A DNA stretch of 64,000 nt from Uranotaenia lowii (taxonomy: Eukaryota > Arthropoda > Insecta > Diptera > Culicidae). The DNA is taken from positions 313,201,304 through 313,265,303 of the forward strand of contig NC_073693.1 in NCBI RefSeq assembly GCF_029784155.1, given 5' to 3'. The notes beneath the pieces are model-generated. The model was not told the DNA's origin and did not search any database. It saw only the letters and a program-made list of their open reading frames with translations. How positions within the stretch are numbered: position 1 is the stretch's first letter; every line of letters starts with the position of its first letter. A program made the position numbers and the translations under genes. Shown here piece by piece: positions 56,176 to 64,000 of the stretch.

Positions 56176-56923
56176 TAGGGTTGCCATCCGTCCCACAAAA
56201 GCGGGACATGTCCCGCTTGTTTGTTGAATGTCCCACTGTCCCGCTTTTTCCTCAAAATGTCCCGCTTTTTTTTTTCTTGGAAAACTTGGAAAACTAACAC
56301 TGGAAAAAATCAAACTTTTGTCTCAATTTGAATTCGGTGATGAACAGAAAATCTTTCAAATACGTATTTTTCTCAAAATTAGCAGAATTTTTCATATTTT
56401 ATATAAAACAATACTGAATAACAGTTCTTAAAATTACAGTAAGATTATGATTTAGTTAAGCATTCTTGGGGCACGTTCAACAAGTGTATTAAGAAAAAGT
56501 TAGTTAAGTTGCTTCCAATAATTATAAATTATAGAAATTTAGAGATTATTTTTTCTGTCGGAATCTTTGTTAAACTGCCTTATATTCTAAACCACTCTTT
56601 TCGAGTCAATTGTTCAAAGTATATAAAGATGGAAGTTTTCTTGAGTTTTTAATTTTTCAAACAAATTGCCAAATAAACAAATTTTTATTCAAATTACACA
56701 AAGATTTTTTACGCGGTTTCAAATTCACCGTTTGCATGTACGACTTGAAATATTTTCTCCCAAACTTAGTAGTTCGCGAAAACCGTGGAAAATAACGGGG
56801 CATGTGGCAAAAAACCTGTGTAAATAGAAGTCATGTAAGAAAAACAGAGCGAAATCAGTCTTAAATGTCCCGCCTTTTTCGGCTGTGTCCCGCTTTTTTT
56901 CGAGAAAGTATATGGCAAGCCTA
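56176..56923. mobile_element. 748 bp hAT-type MITE, TAGGGTTGCCAT ends
   Basis: TAGGGTTGCCAT at the left and ATGGCAAGCCTA at the right (11 of 12 inverted), bracketed by GCTCAAAA (56168-56175) and GCTTAAAA (56924-56931), an 8 bp duplication with one change. Just inside both ends are repeated GTCCCGC words (five on the left, two on the right). No transposase ORF. Confidence 0.82.
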
Positions 56924-57379
56924 GCTTAAAAGCAAGTCTAAAGAAAAGTTTAAGAAAATATTTGTCAGTACATATTTTCATTGGCATTTCGAACGTTTGT
57001 AAAACCGACCTGACAGGACAACTTTAAATTGGATAAAAAAAACATCGAAAAACTGTAACGTGTTTGGTTCTAATATCATAAGAAAAAATAGTAATGACTA
57101 CTTGAAGCAAATATGAACAAAAAATAATAAGTAAACAAATTAAAGAGTGGTTAGATTGCATCTCAAAATGCCAATCAAATATTATTAGCTAGACATATCA
57201 ATTTCTAATTGTTTGTTTTTAATTGCAATAAGAATTTTTTTTCCCAAAAATGTTAATGATAAAAATAGTTATCAATTGAAGTCGTGATCCTAATTTCTTA
57301 ATTTTGAAGTTAAAATTTCCAGAGAATTAAAAACAACTCTAAATATCATTCTCAAATTCACACTTATAATAATTTGTGC
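56924..57379. other. Intronic spacer up to the RTE insertion
   Basis: Nothing recognised. It ends in AATAATTTGTGC (57368-57379), the left target duplication of the RTE LINE. Confidence 0.5.
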
Positions 57380-57393
57380 TAGTGAAGTAGACA

Positions 57394-57597
57394 ATGTGCA
57401 ACTCGAGACCCCATACACCCAACCTTCGGGTAGTGGTCATATCACCTCTTGTCTGCAACTCCGATTCTCTACCTCCCCGTGGTACTAGCTGGGGTGCGAG
57501 CAACCTTAGCGGAGATCGGGTACCCAACCCCGGTGGATGCTTTGGTCGCATGCAGAATGAGTTAGGGGGCTTCGTACGCGTCTGTTCTCCATGTTAG
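57394..57597 (+). CDS. Upstream ORF in RTE 5' leader (uncertain)
   Basis: 67 codons from the first ATG of the element (MCNSRPHTPNLRVVV...). Pro/Gly/Arg-rich, no recognised domain. It could be a real small ORF1 or simply leader RNA that is open by chance. Confidence 0.25.
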   Translation: MCNSRPHTPNLRVVVISPLVCNSDSLPPRGTSWGASNLSGDRVPNPGGCFGRMQNELGGFVRVCSPC

Positions 57598-57729
57598 GGG
57601 CGGCGTGCGGAGTGCAACAACGTCCTGGTGGTGTTCGGGACCCAAAACAGCAACATCACGACGGTCCTCCTGCGAGATAGTGGGGTTAGCTGCGGGCCTT
57701 GCGAGCCTGTGACTACTAAAAAAACATAA

Positions 57730-60714
57730 GCAACGAACAACGAACAACAAATTTCGGATGGAAATCGGCAAAGACCCACGCGACGAAAAGGGACTAGCGA
57801 TTGGAAACTTGGAACATGGAACTGCCGATCTCTAAATTTTGTGGGCAGTACCCACGTGCTCTCCAACGAATTGAAGAGCCGCAAATTCGACATCGTAGCG
57901 CTGCAGGAGGTATGCTGGAAGGGCTCCACGGTACGAACGTATCCAGATGGTCGTGCCATCTACCAGAGCTGCGGCAACACACACGAGCTTGGAACAGCTT
58001 TTATAGTGATGGGAAAGATGCAAAAGCGCGTGATCGGGTGGTGGCCGATCAACTCACGAATGTGCCGGTTGAGAATCAAGGGCCGGTTCTTCAACATCAG
58101 CATCATCAACGTGCACAGCCCTCACCTCGGAAGTACCGGTGACGACAAAGACGAATTCTACGCGCAGCTGGAGCGTGAATACGACCGTTGCCCAAAACAT
58201 GATATCAAGATCGTCATCGGGGATTTCAATGCTCAGGTCGGCCAGGAGGAGGAATTTAAACCGACAATTGGAAGGTTCAGCGCGCACCAGCTGACCAACG
58301 AAAACGGCCTCAGACTCATTGATTTCGCCGCCTCCAAACGAATGGCCGTACGTAGTACCTTTTTTCAGCACCGCCTCCCACACAAGTACACCTGGAGATC
58401 ACCGTACCAAACTCAATCACAGATCGACCACGTTTTGATCGACAGCCGGCACTTTTCGGACATCATCGACGTCAGATCCTGTCGGGGCGCCAACATCGAG
58501 TCGGACCATTATCTGGTGATGGTGAAGATGCGCCCAAAACTCTCCGTAGTGAACAACACGCGAAACCGGCGCCCGCCTCGGTTAAATATCGCGCGACTGA
58601 AGCAACCTGAGGTCGCGGCAGACTACGCGCAATCGGTCGAAGCAGCGCTGCCGGCAGAGGGCGAGCTTGACGAAGCCCCTCTCGAGGACTGTTGGGATAC
58701 CATCAAAACAGCCATCAACAGTGCTGCGGAGAACGTCATCGGTTATGTGGAGCTATCTCGGCGGAACGACTGGTTCGACGAGGAGTGTAGGAGGGTGATG
58801 GACGAAGAGAATGCCGCGCGGGCGGCAGTAGTGCAAAGAGGCACCCGTCGAAATGTGGAAAATCACCGACAGCGGAAGAGGCAGCGAGTCCGACTTTTCC
58901 AGGAGAAAAAGCGCCGCCTGGAGGAGGAGGAGCTCGAGGAGCTGGAGCAGCTGCATCGTTCCCAAGAAACACGAAAGTTCTATCAGAAACTCAACGCATC
59001 CCGCAAAGGCTTCGTGCCGCAAGCCGAAATGTGCCGGGATAAGGACGGGGGTATCCTGACGGACAATCGTGAGGTGATCAAAAGGTGGAAGCAGCACTTC
59101 GATGAACACCTGAACGGCGCACATGCAGGAGATCAAGACGGTGGGGGAAGGTACATCGCCGGCGTAGCCAACGACGAAGAGGAGCCACTCCCAACGATGA
59201 GTGAAGTTAAGGAAGCCATTCGCCAGCTGAATAGAAACAAGTCGGCTGGGAAGGATGGCATCGCAGCTGAACTCATCAAAATGGGCCCGGACAGGTTGGC
59301 CGATTGCCTACACCGGTTGATAGTCCGGATCTGGGACATAGAACAGCTACCGGAGGAGTGGAAGGAGGGGGTAATATGCCCCATCTACAAGAAGGGCGAC
59401 AAATTGGACTGTGAGAACTACCGAGCGATCACTGTCCTCAATGCCGCCTACAAAGTGTTGTCCCGAATCCTACTCCGCCGCCTCACGCCACAAGCAAACA
59501 GATTCGTGGGAAGTCATCAGGCCGGCTTCATGGAGGGACGGTCTACGACGGACCAGATATTCACATTACGGCAAATCCTCCAAAAATGCCGTGAACACCA
59601 AGTCCCTACGCATCATCTATTCATCGACTTCAAAGCCGCATACGACACGATCGACCGTAACGAGCTATGGAAAATCATGGACGAGAACGGCTTTTCCGGG
59701 AAGCTAATCAGACTGATCAAGGCGACGATGGATGGAACGCAGTGCTGTGTGCGGATTTCGGGTGAATTGTCGAGTTCATTCGAATCGCGCAGGGGGCTTC
59801 GACAAGGTGATGGTCTATCCTGCATGATATTCAACGTGGCGCTAGAAGGTGTTATTCGACGAGCGGTGGGCGAAATGCGGGGCACGATTTTCAACAGATC
59901 CAGTCAACTTATTTGCTTTGCCGATGACATTGATATAGTCGGCAGATCATCTGCGGCGGTGGAGGAGATCTACCGCAAACTGAAACGCGAAGCAGGAAGG
60001 ATTGGGTTGATGATTAATACGTCCAAGACGAAGTACATGCTGGCCTGCGGATCCGAGACCGACCGAACCCGCTTGTCCAGTAATAACAAGGTCATGATCG
60101 ACGGCGACGAGCTGGAGATAGTCGAAGACTTTGTCTATCTCGGCTCACTGGTGACCGCAGACAATGACACCAGCCGTGAGATCCGGAGGCGAATTATCAG
60201 CGGAAGTCGTGCCTACTATGGACTCCACAAGCAACTGCGGTCGAGAAGACTTTGCCCTCGTACGAAGTGTAACCTGTATATGACGCTTATTAGACCGGTT
60301 GTTCTCTACGGGCACGAGACATGGATATTGCTCGAGGAGGACCAGCGTACACTCGGAGTATTCGAGCGACGAGTGTTAAGAACCATCTTTGGCGGCGTAC
60401 AGGAGAACGGAGTGTGGAGGCGAAGGATGAACCACGAGCTCGCGCGACTCTACGGCGAACCCAGTATCCAGAAGGTGGTGAAAGCTGGCCGGATACGCTG
60501 GGCTGGACATGTTGCGAGAATGCCGGACGACTGTCCTGCAAAACAGGTGTTCGCTACGAATCCGGTAGGAACAAGACGAGCGGGGGCGCAACGAGCGAGG
60601 TGGTTAGACCAAGTGGAGCGTGATCTGGCGAACGTGGGGTGCCCGAGAAATTGGAGAACGGTTGCTATGAACCGAGTGAATTTTAGGAATTATGTTCGTC
60701 AAGTTATGTCGTGA
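57730..60714 (+). CDS. RTE LINE polyprotein: APE endonuclease + reverse transcriptase
   Basis: Open for 994 codons from just after TAA 57727-57729 to TGA at 60712; the first valine-initiated start-like codon is GTG 57841. The APE-type endonuclease begins LGTWNCRSLNFVG before 57841, then LQEVCWKG, GDFNAQVG (about 58219), YTWRSPYQTQSQIDHVLID and the SDHYLV end (about 58501). RT: GKDGIAAEL, then YRAITVLNAAYKVLSRIL, HQAGFMEGRSTTDQI, FIDFKAAYD, RRGLRQGDGLSCMIF, catalytic FADD at 59917-59928. The C-terminus has the GRIRWAGHVARMPDD motif of RTE. No in-frame ATG precedes the endonuclease, so initiation is unusual. All catalytic motifs look intact; this copy may be active. Confidence 0.92.
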   Translation, partial: ATNNEQQISDGNRQRPTRRKGTSDWKLGTWNCRSLNFVGSTHVLSNELKSRKFDIVALQEVCWKGSTVRTYPDGRAIYQSCGNTHELGTAFIVMGKMQKRVIGWWPINSRMCRLRIKGRFFNISIINVHSPHLGSTGDDKDEFYAQLEREYDRCPKHDIKIVIGDFNAQVGQEEEFKPTIGRFSAHQLTNENGLRLIDFAASKRMAVRSTFFQHRLPHKYTWRSPYQTQSQIDHVLIDSRHFSDIIDVRSCRGANIESDHYLVMVKMRPKLSVVNNTRNRRPPRLNIARLKQPEVAADYAQSVEAALPAEGELDEAPLEDCWDTIKTAINSAAENVIGYVELSRRNDWFDEECRRVMDEENAARAAVVQRGTRRNVENHRQRKRQRVRLFQEKKRRLEEEELEELEQLHRSQETRKFYQKLNASRKGFVPQAEMCRDKDGGILTDNREVIKRWKQHFDEHLNGAHAGDQDGGGRYIAGVANDEEEPLPTMSEVKEAIRQLNRNKSAGKDGIAAELIKMGPDRLADCLHRLIVRIWDIEQLPEEWKEGVICPIYKKGDKLDCENYRAITVLNAAYKVLSRILLRRLTPQANRFVGSHQAGFMEGRSTTDQIFTLRQILQKCREHQVPTHHLFIDFKAAYDTIDRNELWKIMDENGFSGKLIRLIKATMDGTQCCVRISGELSSSFESRRGLRQGDGLSCMIFNVALEGVIRRAVGEMRGTIFNRSSQLICFADDIDIVGRSSAAVEEIYRKLKREAGRIGLMINTSKTKYMLACGSETDRTRLSSNNKVMIDGDELEIVEDFVYLGSLVTADNDTSREIRRRIISGSRAYYGLHKQLRSRRLCPRTKCNLYMTLIRPVVLYGHETWILLEEDQRTLGVFERRVLRTIFGGVQENGVWRRRMNHELARLYGEPSIQKVVKAGRIRWAGHVARMPDDCPAKQVFATNPVGTRRAGAQRARWLDQVERDLANVGCPRNWRTVAMNRVNFRNYVRQVMS

Positions 60715-60823
60715 GACGGAATACTATGTAAATAAATAAATAAATAATTTGTGCATTATAATAACTGGAATTGAATTTCGAAGTTTAGAGTTAGATTTCG
60801 TATGAGTAATCCTCCTTATTTAC

Positions 60824-61026
60824 CTGGCAATAAGCGACACGGCTATCGGAAAGATTTTCATCTTCCGCCCGCCCAGCAGATAGTCCTCGGTCGTTTGATT
60901 TTTCTTGCCCTCGAAAAATCCAAAGTAGATCCCGATGCCGGCCGAAATGCTCAGCATCACCACAAACACCGAGTAATCCTCGGTTGTGAACGTCCCATGC
61001 GGGTTTTCGGTAATTTGTTTTAACAT
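60824..61026 (-). CDS. SLC5-family sodium:solute symporter, exon 1
   Basis: ATG at 61026. It encodes MLKQITENPHGTFTTEDYSV, the first membrane helix (FVVMLSISAGIGIYFGFF) and the family motif TTEDYLLGGRKMKIFPIAVSLIA. The donor AG|GTAAAT at 60823 leaves phase 2; exon 2 at 43959 restores it as Ser and continues into QLSGVS, exactly the usual SLC5 junction. The intron between is 16,864 bp and houses an L2-like LINE, foldback composite, hAT-like elements and an RTE LINE. Confidence 0.92.
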
Positions 61027-62693
61027 TTTTATTACACTCTTTCTGATTCTCTATTTACACAACAAACATCCTTCAGTCTTCTTTGATTTTGTTAATATTT
61101 TTTTCAATTGAACACTGCTGGCTGGTTCAACACTTTGCAAACTTTTTCACTTAAACACAGATTAATCTAGAACATTTTCTTTCACTAGAAGGTGAAAGTG
61201 TTTCTTCACCAGCGATTTGGCCGACTAACTGACGACCGTTTCAACTGCTTGCCCGAATCCTATTAATCCTGAAACACCAAAAATAACCCTCCTTGAAGTG
61301 CTTCCGAATCGTTCGGTTTATTGATAAGAGTATCATTCTCGGCAAATACTAACTAATTGTCGCTCAAGCATACTCGAAAATACTTCCACTGATCGAGAAA
61401 CAACAGAAGAAAAAAATTGACGGAAAAAACCTCTTAAACACTTATCACAAATATTGGTTCAGTATGAGTGTTCGACGAAATGGGAACCAGAAATCTTCGA
61501 TCACTAACTGGAGTTGAAGTTACTTTCAGAGCATTGAGTTTTCAGAAGAATCCAGATGAAGAAAGGTAAGCATAATTACGGGGATATTCCTTTGCATGCA
61601 TTGTTTAGATCTGTTGAAAGCTGTTGAACCCCCAAATATTCTCACACGACCTTTTCAATATTGAGTCCGGAACCTGTCGGCGATGAGTCAAAGAGACCTT
61701 AACGTCTCATCCGCAGAGCTCCCTTTAGGACTCATCTCGTTTTGATTAGTTTCCTAATATTTCGGAGGACAACAACTACCTACTAGTAGCTAGCCCACCC
61801 GGTTGTTGTCTGTGTTATCAGCAGTCGGCTTGTCAGAACATGCTTTCGGGAGCAGGATCAATCGATAACTGAAGGGCCGGAGGCGGGAAAAAAGTCATAA
61901 AACCATAAGTCGGGTTCGGGTTAATGAAGCGCTAGAAGTTTGTGATATGCACCAGTAACTCACAAACCGGGACGAGATGCATCGTCGTTGTCGGTTTCAC
62001 TATTTCAGGTATCAAATTTCGTGGCCACCAACTCTAGTCAGTACCAGTGGGCTGGTTTGTCAGAAGTCTTCTTTAAATTGATTCCTTTGAATTTTTATAC
62101 TCATATTCTTTTTCTTCTCTGAGTTGTAAAGCTCCAATCCATGGTTAGTGGTTGATGTTTTTGTTACTGTACTTTTGCGTGACAAAATTTCGATGAGTAT
62201 TTTATCAGTATTCAGTCTTTTTCCAGATTCCCTTTTACCATAGGCAGAATCCATGTGACTAAACATTCCTTCAGTAAGTGGGTGCGTTTTATAAATATTT
62301 TTCTTAAGCTATTGGCCGAGATTCTTTAATTATCGACAGTATAACTTAGCCTCTTGAGGCTCCTCGTATGGATTATCTAGTAATTTTTTCCTCCGTCGGT
62401 CTAGTTTCATGCAGTGTTTCTCAAGGTAGAAATCTAGGACCATAGATATTTATCTTGTACGTGAACCAATGGTTTTTTTAAAATTAAAACAGCCCTTACT
62501 CTTTAATTATTTAAATATGTGAAGAATCAGCTTGAACAAAAAGTTGTTAATTTTTCAAAAAATTTGAAATAGTACTTGTGAATTCAACATGACAACCGAG
62601 CACAATCTTGCGCAAAACGATGAACTATTGGAAATCGTCATTGACAATGGAATTTCAATATTTAAAAAATGTAAATAATTAAAACAAAAGCCA
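61027..62693. other. SLC5 upstream region
   Basis: 5' UTR and promoter of the - strand SLC5 gene should lie here. No clear splice acceptor or TATA element can be assigned. 61660-61800 is richer in G+C with no ORF. No repeat recognised. Confidence 0.4.
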
Positions 62694-63150
62694 TAACACT
62701 AGTTTACTAAATGAAAGACAAACTGTGAACCTTCATTTCTGATCATCTGAAAATGAAATCATAGAAAAAATATAAAAACAAGAACAGTTAATGAGATGCG
62801 AATCAAAATTAAAATATTTTAAAAATTGCGTCCATGCATGTATCCTCGGTTACAGTTCATCAATTCCAAATCTATTTTTATCATAAAAGAGGTGAATAAA
62901 TTTGGTATCAATCATATGAACTTTCCATTTTTGTTAAAAAAAAATAACAGTAGGTGATTTAAAAACGAAACATTTTTTTCAACGTTTTCAGATCAAATTT
63001 TTTTGTCGTCTTAAAAGTTCAAGTGAAATCAAATAAATCATGGAGTTCATTGAAAATTATAGAAGTTATAGTTATTTTTATTAATAAAGATTGGACCGTG
63101 ATTTTTGTTTAATTTTTACGGCTTCATCGATGAATTTTTATGTCCTTTTA
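62694..63150. repeat. Diverged half-copy of the hairpin element
   Basis: It starts with AACACTAGTTTACTAAAT, the same terminus as the 14168-15978 palindrome (AACACTAGTTTACAAAAT). It then has, in the same order, CTGAAAATGAAAT, AAGAGGTGAATAAATTT, ATCAATCATxTGAAC, TTCAAGTG and AGAAGTTATxG. Only one arm is seen. Confidence 0.6.
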
Positions 63151-64000
63151 GTGAGAAAATTTCAAGATTTTTTTTAAATGATAGATGGTGTAAGAAGATT
63201 AGAAGAAAACTATATAGGTGTTGAAGTGAGCTCGATACGATGTGACGATGAAGAATACATAAAATAATTTTAGTTTGTAAATGAAATTGGGGTTTATTTT
63301 GTTAACCCTCATCTGCATTAGATTTCATTACCCTAATCAGCAATAGGAGTGTCAATTTGACACTCCAAGCTAAAATCGTCATAACTCTTTTTATATCTAA
63401 CCGATTAGAATAAAACTTATATCACTAAAAACCTTGTAATGTCAGTAAAATATGTTTACAACATTATATATAGCTAAAGCTTATAGTTCTCTCGTTATTC
63501 AGCATGAAAGAAAAAAAATCCGAAAAAACATGCCTCAGGAAAAGTGCTGTAGTTTATGTATTACATGTCCAAAAAATATTTGCTTTATGCATATGAAAGC
63601 TGAAGTTAATGTCTACATCATGAAGCTAAGAAATATTTTTTAATTTTTTTTAATGAAATGGTCACAAAAAGTTAAAAAAAAGTGGTCTGAAAAACCTACT
63701 TTTCATTAGATTGCTAGTAAAAACTGTTTGAGCGGTGGTAGAGCTTTTGAAAAAAATATCATTAAAAATTTTATCCTAATTCTGACATTTTGTTGTCTTT
63801 AGATATTTGATGCAACAAAAATTGAATTTACTGAATTTTTTAAATTTTTGACTAGGTACTTAGCGCGATTTTTTTACAAATTGAAATTTCATTTGTTTCT
63901 GTGGTCCACCGCCAGGTTGTACCCGGATTTTCAGTGCTTTTACTTTGTTTGGACCAATAAAAAGTATATTCATTGGAAAGCAAATTTAATCTACATTCTA
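63151..64000. other. Upstream intergenic DNA with a near-palindromic MITE-like end
   Basis: TTAACCCTCATCTGCATTAG (63301-63320) and the inverted pair GGAGTGTCAA/TTTGACACTCC (63346-63367) look like the end of an uncharacterised MITE. A 63-codon ORF at 63452-63643 has no motif. Otherwise AT-rich, nothing assigned. Confidence 0.4.

Larger units (their letters stand above)
57380..60745 (+). mobile_element. Nearly full-length RTE LINE with target duplication
   Basis: A 3.37 kb element inserted antisense to SLC5. AATAATTTGTGC is present on the left at 57368-57379 and on the right at 60743-60754. The 3' end is a short AAAT tandem (about 60729-60745) as usual for RTE. The 5' leader is GC-rich and structured-looking (57400-57720). 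The size matches complete RTE elements (about 3.2-3.4 kb), so 5' truncation is at most slight. Confidence 0.88.

Noticed and set aside
58054..60591. Multiple ORFs of 60-127 codons overlapping the RTE coding region
   Set aside because: Shadows of the 994-codon RTE frame caused by its higher G+C.

Overview
This is eukaryotic, AT-rich, repeat-laden DNA from a dipteran insect, most likely a mosquito. The reasons are GT-AG introns, an insect-type pygopus gene, a 412/mdg1-like LTR retrotransposon primed by tRNA-Arg, an RTE LINE of the kind known from mosquitoes, and dense layers of short nonautonomous DNA transposons. The species cannot be fixed from the sequence alone. No rRNA gene, intact tRNA gene or CRISPR array was seen.

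Three host genes are recognisable. (1) A tubulin tyrosine ligase-like (TTLL6/13-type) glutamylase lies on the + strand. Its exons 2-6 are at 24840-27595, and a probable first coding exon at 6850-7235 has the right splice phase; the joined model is 837 codons with a 17.6 kb first intron. (2) pygopus (nuclear Wnt/beta-catenin co-activator) lies on the - strand in two coding exons, 34924-37094 and 33803-33923, giving 763 aa, with the PHD finger split by a 1,000 bp intron. (3) An SLC5-family sodium:solute symporter lies on the - strand in seven coding exons (60824-61026, then 43959 down to 41912), giving 612 aa, with a 16.9 kb first intron.

The rest is mobile DNA, much of it inside the two giant introns. 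The TTLL intron 1 holds a complete, recent LTR retrotransposon (12458-21163) whose pol is split by a 1.8 kb near-perfect palindrome (14168-15978). It also holds a 143 bp tandem array (about 21630-22500) and old MITE debris. Between TTLL and pygopus is a decayed RTE-like LINE (28013-31245) interrupted by a 571 bp hAT-type MITE with a perfect 8 bp target duplication.

The SLC5 intron 1 is the most layered part. An L2/CR1-like LINE fragment is split by a 188 bp palindromic MITE and by a 3.9 kb foldback composite. The arms of that composite are built from 7 bp and 119 bp tandem repeats (44941-48862). Beyond it comes a nested block (49930-54760) in which a 2.24 kb hAT-like element, a TA-flanked MITE and a further TA-flanked MITE sit inside one another. 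Then follow another hAT-type MITE (56176-56923) and a nearly full-length RTE LINE with an open ORF of about 994 codons (57380-60745). The three coding elements in the giant introns all lie antisense to their host genes.

The best candidates for something not yet described are the foldback composite with satellite arms, the long-hairpin element family (copies near 4.0, 14.2-16.0 and 62.7 kb), and the candidate translational recoding sites in the LTR retrotransposon and the RTE LINE.
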